Notes under the pieces: generated by a model | What the model was told of the DNA's origin: nothing | Seen by the model: only the letters and a program-made list of their open reading frames with translations | The model's database searches: none | Origin: Myxococcota bacterium | GTDB lineage: Bacteria > Myxococcota_A > UBA796 > UBA9615 > JAKLKC01 | Reading direction: 5' to 3' | DNA length: 64,000 nt | Assembly (NCBI GenBank): GCA_023150875.1 | Contig: JAKLKC010000017.1 | Location: 1-64,000 of the forward strand | Program-made: the position numbers and the translations under genes | Part shown: positions 47,101 through 52,881 of the stretch, one piece after another | How positions within the stretch are numbered: the first letter of the stretch is position 1 | Layout: the number at the start of each line of letters is the position of its first letter

Positions 47101-47943
47101 GTAGTACCCGTCGCCGTCGGCGTCGAAGCCCTCGTCCACCGTCCCGTCGCAGTCCTGGTCGACCCCGTCGCAGGTCTCGGCCTGGCCGGGGTGGATCGCC
47201 GCGTTCCCGTCCTGGCAGTCCCCCTCGCAGGTGGTCCACCCGTCCCCGTCGACGTCGAAGCCCTCGTCGACGACGCCGTCGCAGTCGTTGTCCGTGCCGT
47301 CGCAGACCTCGTGCATGACGGCGTCGAACTGGAGGGTGCGACCGGACAGGTCGTTGGAGTCGCCGCCCCCCGTGAACATCTCGAAGACCGGGCAGTCGGC
47401 GCCGATGGGCGAGGCCGCGGCCGAGAGGTTGGTCTCGCTGACGTTGGGGCCGATCCCGCAGGTGACGCCCGCGAGGCCGTCGGTGGCGGTGATCCCGCCG
47501 GAGTAGTCCAGGTCGACCCGACCGGAGGAGTAGATGGTGACGGCGAAGGTGTTGAGGTTGGTGAGGGTGCGCTCCTTGATGGCGCTCCAGCTCACCCGCA
47601 GGTTCGAGCCGCTGTCGGTGTACTCGACGGTGCCGCCCGCGGCGGGGTCCAGGTCGTCCCAGAGGGCCGCCAGGGCGGGTCGACTGGAGATCCCCGAGAT
47701 GTCGAAGTCGGCCGACTCGGTGGCGCTGGTGGAGCCGCCGCCGAAGGTGAGGTAGCCGTTCGACCCGACGTACACGGTGTTGTACGTCGTGCCGCACATC
47801 GGGAACGAGAAGCTGATGGGGACGGTGGCGTAGTCGTCGTTGCCGAGGACCAGCGTCACCGCCCGGGCGGAGGGGGCGAAGAGGACCGCGATCGCGCACA
47901 GGAAGGCGGCGATGGGATCGAGGGGACGACACCTGGTGCGCAT
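38155..47943 (-). CDS. giant MopE precursor with internal MYXO-CTERM-like signal and internal lipobox (long form)
   Basis: 3262 residues. ATG 47943 chosen for the GGAGA site and signal peptide (ends S-A-R-A near 29); the frame runs further upstream without a better start. Same order as its paralogue: nidogen-like domain (about 30-215), 54 MopE repeats, G-C-T-C (Cys2661, Cys2663), TM helix, R-R-R-R, second hydrophobic helix ending A-S-T-G-C (Cys2715), two ASH/choice-of-anchor-D domains, seven MopE repeats. The 13 repeats just before the sorting signal line up with those of the short form; the extra 33 or so sit further upstream. Predicted to bind much calcium or other metal at the cell surface. 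Repeats are so alike that assembly should be checked. Confidence 0.92.
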   Translation of the reverse strand: MRTRCRPLDPIAAFLCAIAVLFAPSARAVTLVLGNDDYATVPISFSFPMCGTTYNTVYVGSNGYLTFGGGSTSATESADFDISGISSRPALAALWDDLDPAAGGTVEYTDSGSNLRVSWSAIKERTLTNLNTFAVTIYSSGRVDLDYSGGITATDGLAGVTCGIGPNVSETNLSAAASPIGADCPVFEMFTGGGDSNDLSGRTLQFDAVMHEVCDGTDNDCDGVVDEGFDVDGDGWTTCEGDCQDGNAAIHPGQAETCDGVDQDCDGTVDEGFDADGDGYYTCTGDCDDTDPGVRPGATEVCNGIDDDCDAVVDEGYDVDLDGWTTCEGDCNDLAAGVNPGAAETCNGIDDDCDLSVDEGFDVDGDGWTTCEGDCQDGNPAVYPTRTEVCNGIDDDCDGSADEGFDADADGWTTCEGDCNDGNANVNPGRTETCNGVDDDCDGTVDDGFDVDGDAWTTCEGDCDDGDPTINPGRAETCNGIDDDCDGVVDDGFDLDGDTWTTCEGDCNDGNAAIWPGATETCNATDDDCDGVVDDGFDVDGDGYTSCGGDCNDGNAAVHPGAAEACNFVDDDCDGAVDDGFDVDGDGWTTCEGDCNDGAVGVFPGAAEACNFIDDDCDGTVDDGFDVDGDGWTTCEGDCQDTNGTVYPGAPEACNFVDDDCDGVVDDGFDLDGDTWTTCEGDCQDGNPAIYPTRTEVCNAIDDDCDGNVDEGFDVDADGWTTCAGDCNDGNANVNPGEAEACNGVDDDCDGTVDDGFDLDGDTWTTCEGDCDDANANINPGRAEACNGIDDDCDGVVDDGFDVDGDGYTTCAGDCNDTNAAIRPGATETCDGVDQDCDGVVDDGFDLDGDGYTSCGGDCNDGNAAINPGAAEACNFVDDDCDGVVDDGFDLDGDGWTTCEGDCNDAAVAVNPAAPETCNGVDDDCDGTVDDGFDVDGDGYTTCAGDCNDGNAAINPGASEACNFLDDDCDGTVDDGFDVDLDGWTTCEGDCNDAAAGIFPGAVEACNFLDDDCDGSVDENFDADLDGYTVCGGDCNDGNANVNPAAIETCNGIDDDCDGLVDDDIDFDGDGFTLCGGDCDDADAAVNPDATEVCNDVDDDCDGVIDEGFDVDGDGYSTCHGDCDDYDIAVRPGATEYCNARDDDCDGLVDEGFDGDGDGYTTCTGDCDDTDPAIGPGATETCDGVDQDCDGVVDDGFDLDLDGWTTCNGDCDDTLSSVHPGASEFCNAIDDDCDGTVDEGHDLDGDGYSSCDGDCNDLVAGIHPGATELCNGYDDDCDLAVDEGYDLDGDTWTTCEGDCDDAAIGVNPGATEACNGIDDDCDGSTDESYDADLDGYTVCQGDCNDGNPFVNPGVIETCNGVDDDCDGTIDDGFDADGDGYSVCQGDCDDAEPGVYPGATELCDDVDQDCDGVVDDGFDADGDGWTTCEGDCDDTRGTVNPAAPETCNALDDDCDGVVDDGFDLDGDGYTVCAGDCDDGAAGIHPGAAETCDGIDQDCDGVVDDGFDLDGDGWTTCEGDCDDAAPGVSPSATDLCNGVDDDCDGVVDDGFDVDGDGYTTCAGDCDDLAPGVNPGATETCNGIDDDCDLATDEGFDADGDTWTTCEGDCDDAAIGVNPGAAEACNGIDDDCDGSTDETYDADGDGYTTCEGDCDDGNAFVNPGAAEACNGIDDDCDGAADDGFDLDGDGYTTCEGDCDDADPAAHPGATEVCDGVDQDCDGVVDDGFDGDADGYTTCAGDCDDTRPTVNPAAAEACNGMDDDCDGAVDEGHDADGDGITTCAGDCDDGNAAVHPGAMETCDFVDEDCDGVVDEGFDTDFDGWTTCEGDCADTDAAVHPGAAEACNGIDDDCDGASDEGYDTDGDGFTTCEGDCDDANAAAFPGASEACNGVDDDCDGVADDGFDVDSDGWTTCEGDCDDADPTINPARIEACDGVDEDCDGTVDNGFDHDGDGVTSCAGDCDDLNPTVHPGAPEVCNGVDDDCDLAVDEGLDADADGYTPCAGDCDDADPTLHPGAGEVCDGIDQDCDGVADEGLVYITWYYDADLDGWGDTSISVSTCDGAPPGYDPDDDDCDDADPDVHPGAADICDGVVDNDCNGLSDPLETDHDGDGITECGGDCTDADATRYPGAAELCDGIDQDCDGLVDEALVYTNYQRDADGDGFGNPWETVTTCDGAPAGYVLDYTDCNDSVATIYPGAPEIPYDGIDQDCSGTDLVDVDADGYAATIVGGGDCLDTDPAVHPGAPEVAGNGIDDDCDGLVEEGTADGDGDGDGYTENGGDCDDGQASVHPGATEVCNGVDDDCDGTIDEGTECYDDDGDGYSEIAGDCADSDPEIHPGHAEVPENGIDDDCDGVVDVGGAGTDDDGDGYTENGGDCDDDNPDVYPGAPELPDVLDNDCDGVIDEGTTNSDDDGDGFAEVGGDCNDSLPEVHPGAPELADGIDNDCDGVVDEGTTGDVDNDGDGYTATDGGDCDDSSAVVYPGAPELSDGVDNDCDGIIDEGTDRYDDDGDGYTERDGDCNDGDADAFPGNQEEADGVDNDCDGDVDEGTESYDDDGDGYSELEGDCDDTDPGLHPGGDEIVNGIDDDCDGLVDEGTNGYDDDGDGMSEDEGDCDDSEPFVYPGAVEDCDGMDNNCNGEIDETCGEAEPSGEDPSLGDGPSDGCTCSAASSPVPLSGGAAALSLLALAAFRRRRSGGASWRGLALAALLAVGLASTGCSRTTISLAPAEISLTPETLDFGLVSVGTTVTRDVHIVNTGESSVEIVSAILNPDDGPYTVLGDATGTLDPNDERTIQIEFAPTTEDNDRADLVINHEGGPTLMTVRGSGRRISLSLDPEVLDFGPVAVGEAPERTVTLTNEGQIVVTVTDVYIDGGDYPFTALFSESLPLDVAAEDSFQVRVRFSPTEDVAENDTLVLVLSDGSLAPRLIPLYGNDCSFSGGSEFDEDGDGYASCAGDCDETDPEVHPGAVESCDGVDEDCDGTADDGTRCRDDDQDGWSEDEGDCNDGDPLAHPDAVEVQDGIDNDCDGYVDEGTPDFDDDGDGYTEEAGDCNDADPSAFPGGPELPDFVDNDCDGVIDEGTTTRDDDGDGFSEATGDCNDADPAVHPGAPDLGPTVDWDCDGVIPGSEADTDGDGFATAGGDCDDADPSVHPGATEVANGLDDDCDGVVDEGTDYYDDDGDGASELTGDCNDGDPAVRIGLPEVADGKDNDCDGRVDEGTSVSDDDGDGFTELGGDCDDAVAAVNPGVAEVPGNGVDEDCDGVAE

Positions 47944-48032
47944 GACGGTCTCCGCGCCGGCCCCGGCAGCCGCCCCGCCCCGTTCACGCACGGGGGCACG
48001 ACGGTCCCGACCCACCTCGGCGGCTGCGGCGG

Positions 48033-48063
48033 ATGATAGCCCGACTCGCCGGAGGATGGTCAA
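48033..48063 (-). promoter_or_regulatory. promoter of the long giant gene
   Basis: Minus strand: -35 TTGACC at 48063-48058, 19-base spacer, -10 TATCAT at 48038-48033. It leaves a leader of about 85 bases before the ATG at 47943. The spacer is longer than ideal; the hexamers are good. Confidence 0.45.
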
Positions 48064-48132
48064 GGAATTCGTCGGAGATCCGATGAGGCCGGGCCGTCCT
48101 TCCGGACGCGCCGGGCACGGCGGCTCGATCCC

Positions 48133-49401
48133 TCAGCCGATGCCGACCGTGCGCGCGTAGGGCGAGAGGATCGGCAGGCCGTCGGAGCGCCACCACGCGG
48201 GGGGCCGCTGGAGGCGGCCGGGGCGGCAGATCCGGCTCGCCCCCAGGCGGCCCGAGGCCCGGGCGAGGTGGGGCAGTTCGGCGTCCCCCACCGCCGCCGC
48301 GACCCCCTGGAGCCTCCCGGCCAGGGGGGCGAGGGGGGTGGCCAGGTCCCGGACCGAGGGCAGGGGGCGGACGTCCAGCACCCGCGCACCGGGGCCGGGG
48401 GCGAAGGCGGGGTCCGGCCGGAAGCAGACCGCGAAGCCGTCCCCCTCGAAGACCTCCCCGTCGAAGCGGGCCGCCTCGAGGTGCAGGTAGCGGGCCGCCT
48501 GGAGGGCGGGATCCGGGGGGCCGGGCGGGAGGGCGCGGGCGGCGGCGGGGAACCCGGCGGCGATGGCGGCGGCGGCGTCCCGGGCCGAGAGGGCGCCCCC
48601 CTCCTCGACGTAGAGGACCTGGGGCGAGAGGCAGCCCCGCTGGTCGTAGGCGCACACGTCCAGGGCGAGGCCGTGGAGCAGGTCGGGGAGCGCCCCGGAC
48701 GCCCCGCGGCCGAAGATGGCGACGCTGGCGCGGTGGGGGAACCCCAGGAACACGGCGTCGGGACGCGCCGCGGCGCGGAGGGCCCCCACGGCGTCGTCGG
48801 ATCCGTAGGCCACCACCACGGCGGCGGCGGCGAGGGCCGTCCCGGTGGCCCCGGCGTCGTCCCCGCGCCAGGCCACGCCCCGGACCGCCCCCGAGAGGCG
48901 TCCCCCGCGATCCGCGAACGAGCGCGCCAGCAGGTCGGTGAAGGCCCCCTGATCCCCGGGCGCCTTCAGGAGGGCCGGGCACCCCGCGAGGAGGGACGCG
49001 AAGAGGCGGGGCAGGGCGGCGGTGAAGACGTTGCCCGCCTGGACGTGGAGCGACATCCCCCGGGGCACGGTGGCGGAGTCACCCGGGGAGGCGTCCCCCG
49101 CCTCCCGCCGGACGAGCTCCCGCAGCCCCTCCGCGGTCAGCGCCGAGAAGGCGGCGTCCAGCCCGAAGGCCACCCCCTCCCGGGAGAGGCCCGCCTGCCC
49201 GGGCACCCTCTCCAGGGCCTCGAGGCGCAGCGGGTCCTCGGGGTCCAGCCACCCCCGGGCGACCCGGTCAAGGTCCGCGACGAGGGCGGCGGCGGGGACC
49301 GACGCCAGGTCCCCCGCGGTCCGCTCCAGGCCGGCGACGGCGGCCGCGACCTCCCCCGCCGCCGAGGGGCCGCGGGCGCGCCCGGGGCGGGGCGCGCTCA
49401 A
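48133..49401 (-). CDS. LuxC-like acyl-CoA/acyl-protein reductase
   Basis: 422 residues. TTG start at 49401, overlapping the LuxE-like stop (TTGA) with GAGGAG five bases upstream. The aldehyde-dehydrogenase-like fold of the LuxC family is seen in V-A-Y-G-S-D-D-A-V (cofactor region) and in D-Q-R-G-C-L-S-P-Q-V, where Cys257 corresponds to the acylated Cys of LuxC. Family members reduce activated fatty acids to aldehydes with NADPH. No luciferase genes are near, so the aldehyde probably feeds another pathway. Last gene of the operon 52735 to 48133. Confidence 0.85.
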   Translation of the reverse strand: MSAPRPGRARGPSAAGEVAAAVAGLERTAGDLASVPAAALVADLDRVARGWLDPEDPLRLEALERVPGQAGLSREGVAFGLDAAFSALTAEGLRELVRREAGDASPGDSATVPRGMSLHVQAGNVFTAALPRLFASLLAGCPALLKAPGDQGAFTDLLARSFADRGGRLSGAVRGVAWRGDDAGATGTALAAAAVVVAYGSDDAVGALRAAARPDAVFLGFPHRASVAIFGRGASGALPDLLHGLALDVCAYDQRGCLSPQVLYVEEGGALSARDAAAAIAAGFPAAARALPPGPPDPALQAARYLHLEAARFDGEVFEGDGFAVCFRPDPAFAPGPGARVLDVRPLPSVRDLATPLAPLAGRLQGVAAAVGDAELPHLARASGRLGASRICRPGRLQRPPAWWRSDGLPILSPYARTVGIG

Positions 49402-50462
49402 GCCATCTCCTCGGCGGTCAGGGAGCACCCCCTCGGGGGGGCCCCCGGCGCCCGTCCCAGCAGGGTGACCCCTCCCCCGGCGTCGACCCGGCCCAGGTCC
49501 TCGGTCTGCACCGCCAGCACCGACTCGGCGTTGGCGAGGTCCACGAAGCGGAGCAGGCCCGGCGCGCCGGGCCCCGCGGGCCGTCCCGTCCCGGGATCGA
49601 TGGCCAGGACCCGGAGCCAGGGGGGCGGGCGGAAGGGCCCGCCGCCCCGGGCGTAGAGCTGGGAGCCCAGCTCGGTCATGCCGTACTCCGAGAAGACCGC
49701 ATCCCGGTCCAGGCCGAGGCGCCGCTCCAGGGCCCGGTGGAGCTCGTCCCGGGACGCCTCCCGCCGCCGCCCCTTGAAGCCGCCGGTCTCCACGGCGCGG
49801 CTCCCGGGAGGGAGGGGGAAGCGGGCCGGCACCCCGGCCGGCGCGGGGCGTTCCAGCAGCTCCATCCAGGCCAGGGCGGTGCCGAAGACCAGCACCGGGA
49901 CCCCCTCGGCGCGGGCGGCGGCCAGGTGACGCCAGGCCGCCGCCACGTCCAGGCGCCCGCCCTCGGCGCAGCAGGCGGACCCCGGGGCGCCGAGCCGCGC
50001 CATCAGCGCGGAGACCATGTGGGAGAGGCTGGAGTCGGGGAGCTCCGCCGCGGGCGGCACCAGCGAGATCCAGCGCGGGGCGGCCCCGTCGTGGAGGACG
50101 TGGCGCGCGAAGGGGGGCAGGAGGCTCGCCTCGTAGTAAGCCAGGGTGCGGAGCAGGTGCCGGCCCCGGGCGCCCGCCGTGGTGCCCGAGGTCCGGAAGG
50201 TCCGCGTCGCCTCCCCGGCGGGGAAGGCGCACAGGTCGTGGGTCCGGAACAGCGAGGTGGCGACGGCGGGGATCCCGCTCCAGTCCGGGGAGGCGTCGGG
50301 GACGGTCCCCACGCGCTCGCAGTACCGCCGGTAGGCGGGGATCCCCTCGAAATGGAACCGGAAGAGGCGGGAGGCCCAGCCCGGGAAGGCGTCCCCCGAC
50401 GGATCGGCGTCCAGGGCGGTGGCGAGGTACTCGACCAGTTCCGGGAAGTGGGGAGAGGTCAT
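49398..50462 (-). CDS. LuxE-like acyl-protein synthetase
   Basis: 354 residues. The adenylate-forming phosphate loop appears as F-R-T-S-G-T-T-A-G (89-97) and the second motif as Y-G-M-T-E-L-G-S-Q-L-Y (260-270). LuxE activates a fatty acid as acyl-AMP and passes it to LuxC through a Cys. The gene overlaps the LuxC-like gene by four bases, as expected for partners in one complex. No clear ribosome site before the ATG at 50462; it stands 40 bases after the aminotransferase stop and may be coupled to it. Confidence 0.87.
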   Translation of the reverse strand: MTSPHFPELVEYLATALDADPSGDAFPGWASRLFRFHFEGIPAYRRYCERVGTVPDASPDWSGIPAVATSLFRTHDLCAFPAGEATRTFRTSGTTAGARGRHLLRTLAYYEASLLPPFARHVLHDGAAPRWISLVPPAAELPDSSLSHMVSALMARLGAPGSACCAEGGRLDVAAAWRHLAAARAEGVPVLVFGTALAWMELLERPAPAGVPARFPLPPGSRAVETGGFKGRRREASRDELHRALERRLGLDRDAVFSEYGMTELGSQLYARGGGPFRPPPWLRVLAIDPGTGRPAGPGAPGLLRFVDLANAESVLAVQTEDLGRVDAGGGVTLLGRAPGAPPRGCSLTAEEMA

Positions 50463-50502
50463 GGTGATGGGGAGGCAGGCCGGGGGGCGATGCGGAGCGC
50501 CC

Positions 50503-51921
50503 TCACCGGGACAGGAACTCGTCCAGGGCGGTGGCGAAGGCGGCGGCCTGGGCGCCGGTGAGGCAGGCGGGGGGCTCGACGGCCAGGACGTGGCCCGCGG
50601 CGCCCGCGGGCATGCACAGGAAGCCGCGCTCCAGCAGGAAGCGGCTGGCCCGGAGGCCCGAGTCCCCGTCGGGCACCAGGCCCTCCCGGTCCCGCACCAG
50701 GTCCACCCCCAGCATCAGCCCCCGGCCCCGGACCTCGGCGACCCGGTGGGGGTGGCGGGCGGCGACTTCGTCCAGGAGGGACCGCAGGACGGCCCCGGCC
50801 CGGCGCCCCTGCTCCAGGAGTCCCCCCTCCAGGGCGTCGATGGCCGCGAGGGCCATGGCGGCCCCCACGGGGTTGCCCTGGAAGGTCGAGGTGTGGATCG
50901 CCTCGCCGGAGGAGCGCCCCCACCGCTCCATCACCGCGGCGGTGCCCAGGCAGGCGGAGATGGGGAAGGCGGACGACATCCCCTTGCCCACGCACACCAG
51001 GTCCGGCACCACCCCCTCGCCGGAGCACGCGAACCAGTCGCCGGTGCGGCCGAAACCGGTCAGGACCTCGTCCAGCACGAGCAGGATCCCGTATCGATCG
51101 CAGAGGGCCCGGAGGCCGGCGAGGAAGCCCGGGGGAGGCACGACGATCCCCCCGCGGCCCAGGATCGGCTCCACCAGGACCGATCCGACGGCGCTGGCCC
51201 CCGAGGCGGGATCCGCCAGGAGGGCCTCCGCCAACCCCAGCACCACCTCCCCCACGCGGGAGGGGTCCACCCCCCGGGGCGGTCGCAGGGGATCGGGGAA
51301 GGGGAGGTGGTGGAAGCGCGACGAGAGCAGGGGAAGGAAGGGGGCCCGGAACTCCCGGCGGTAGCTGGTGGCCCCCAGGGCCCCGAGGCCGAGTCCGTGG
51401 TAACCACCTGAGAACACGATTGTTTCTGGCCGGCCCGTCGCGACGAGGGCGGTCTTGAGGGCGGCGTCCACGGCGTCCGAGCCCGAGGTGGCGAAGATCG
51501 CCCGGTCGAGTCCGGGGGGGGCGATCCGGCCCAGGCGCACCGCCAGCTCGACCTTCCTGCGGTTGGGGAAGACGTCGCCCATCCCGTGGGGGAGGGCGGC
51601 GAGCTGGGCCTGGCCAGCGGCCACCACCGCGGGGTGGGCGTGGCCGACGGTGGCGACGCCGAAGGCGGAGGTCAGGTCGACGTAGCGGTTGCCGTCGACG
51701 TCCCAGACGAGGGCTCCCCGGGCCCTCTCCCACACGACGGGGTCCTCGGTGGCGCCGGTGGTCTCCGCGCGGCGGGCGCGGCGAGCGGTGATCGCCGGGC
51801 ACTCGCTCCGGGCCAGGTCGTCCACCAGCGCCCGGGAACGGGGGCCGGGGACGGCGGTGAGCACCTGGGGCAGGTCCGGGGAACCCGGGAGCGGCGGGAG
51901 GGGGGCGCGGAGGGCGGACAT
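50503..51921 (-). CDS. class III PLP-dependent aminotransferase
   Basis: 472 residues. Fold-type I, class III: N-terminal V-W-D-V-D-G-N-R-Y-V-D-L, S-G-S-D-A-V-D-A-A-L, then L-D-E-V-L-T-G-F-G-R-T-G (PLP-ring Asp) and V-G-K-G-M with Lys313 forming the Schiff base. Relatives use 4-aminobutyrate, ornithine or other omega-amino donors. With LuxE/LuxC next to it, a likely job is to aminate the aldehyde they make. The codons for about E-T-I-V-F-S-G-G-Y-H-G (near 51385-51425) are unusually AT-rich compared with the rest. Starts 10 bases after the membrane-protein gene. Confidence 0.9.
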   Translation of the reverse strand: MSALRAPLPPLPGSPDLPQVLTAVPGPRSRALVDDLARSECPAITARRARRAETTGATEDPVVWERARGALVWDVDGNRYVDLTSAFGVATVGHAHPAVVAAGQAQLAALPHGMGDVFPNRRKVELAVRLGRIAPPGLDRAIFATSGSDAVDAALKTALVATGRPETIVFSGGYHGLGLGALGATSYRREFRAPFLPLLSSRFHHLPFPDPLRPPRGVDPSRVGEVVLGLAEALLADPASGASAVGSVLVEPILGRGGIVVPPPGFLAGLRALCDRYGILLVLDEVLTGFGRTGDWFACSGEGVVPDLVCVGKGMSSAFPISACLGTAAVMERWGRSSGEAIHTSTFQGNPVGAAMALAAIDALEGGLLEQGRRAGAVLRSLLDEVAARHPHRVAEVRGRGLMLGVDLVRDREGLVPDGDSGLRASRFLLERGFLCMPAGAAGHVLAVEPPACLTGAQAAAFATALDEFLSR

Positions 51922-51931
51922 CGGAGGGTCG

Positions 51932-52735
51932 TCAGAACGCGCCGGACCACGCGAGCCCGTAGGCGCCGCGGACCGGGTCGATGGTGGGGGCCGGGATCAG
52001 GGCGGCGGCGGCGGCGTCCCGGAGCGCCGTGCCCCGCTTGCGCCCCCGGCTCCACAGGTCGAGGCCGGTGACCAGGAGCGCGGTCCCGGTGGCGAGCTGG
52101 GCGACGGGGGCGAGGAGGAGGACGCGGGGGTTGGTCACCCCCAGCTCCGCCAGGGCGGAGGCCCCCTGGTCGGAGTCGAAGTTGCCGGCGTCGATGGCGG
52201 AGGCGAGGAGGACCATCCCCAGCACCCCGAAGACCACCTGCCCGCCCCCGGCGACGGCGATGGAGGTGCCGAAGGCCGCCTGGGTCCGGGCCCGCCAGTA
52301 GGCGGGGTCGCCCGCGACCTCGCGCCGGACCAGCTCGTCTCCGACGTTGAGCCGCAGGAGCTGGATCCGCATCTCGGCGCCCACCGTCCACAGGGGGATC
52401 CCGACGGAGAGCCCCGCGAGGCCGTAGCCCAGCAGGACGCCGTTGACCACCGGCCACGCCTCCCCGTCGAGCTTGCCGGGGTTCCGCACGTTGTACACGG
52501 ACATGTTGATGGACACCGCCAGCGAGGCGAGCCCCGACAGGGTCAGCACCGCGCCCCCGGCGCGCCGGTCCTTCATCTGCTTCAACAGCACCGGGTCGGG
52601 GAACGCCCGCGGGGGCTGGGGCGGGGGATCGGGCAGGGGGGGCGCGACCTCGGGGGACGAGGCCGCCGCCAGGGAGGGCAGCAGGAGGGAGGCGGCCAGG
52701 ACGAGGCTGAGCGCGCGGCGGGGGAGGTCGGTCAC
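51932..52735 (-). CDS. multi-pass membrane protein, first gene of the LuxC/LuxE/aminotransferase operon
   Basis: 267 residues, GTG start after GGGAGA. A signal-like hydrophobic N-terminus (ends A-A-A-S-S near 27) and a Pro-rich linker precede about four hydrophobic helices (roughly 60-80, 98-120, 155-180, 205-225). No recognised family. Tight spacing to the aminotransferase suggests a place in the same pathway, for instance transport or anchoring of the product, but this is a guess. A TATCCT -10-like hexamer at 52772-52767 with a weak CTGCGC -35 (52795-52790) lies upstream. Confidence 0.75.
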   Translation of the reverse strand: MTDLPRRALSLVLAASLLLPSLAAASSPEVAPPLPDPPPQPPRAFPDPVLLKQMKDRRAGGAVLTLSGLASLAVSINMSVYNVRNPGKLDGEAWPVVNGVLLGYGLAGLSVGIPLWTVGAEMRIQLLRLNVGDELVRREVAGDPAYWRARTQAAFGTSIAVAGGGQVVFGVLGMVLLASAIDAGNFDSDQGASALAELGVTNPRVLLLAPVAQLATGTALLVTGLDLWSRGRKRGTALRDAAAAALIPAPTIDPVRGAYGLAWSGAF

Positions 52736-52766
52736 GGGGGAGGGTCTCCCGGAGCGGGGGGCCCCC

Positions 52767-52795
52767 AGGATAAGACCTCGGCGCCGCCCGCGCAG
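52767..52795 (-). promoter_or_regulatory. possible promoter of the LuxC/LuxE operon
   Basis: Minus strand: weak -35 CTGCGC at 52795-52790, 17-base spacer, -10 TATCCT at 52772-52767, about 30 bases before the GTG. Confidence 0.3.
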
Positions 52796-52881
52796 CAGCG
52801 GGCGGGCTCCGGACGGGGACGGGAGGGAGGGGGAGGGGACCGAGGAAGGACGTCAGGTAGCGCGGGGCCGCGCCCGGTGGC

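Noticed and set aside
31246-48036. Very long plus-strand open frames (2666 and 2841 codons) opposite the giant genes
   Set aside because: They mirror the MopE repeats on the other strand. GTC/GAC-rich repeat DNA has no stops in that frame. The products are monotonous (V-A-V-V-V-x), with no signal peptide or ribosome site, while the minus strand encodes conserved motifs.
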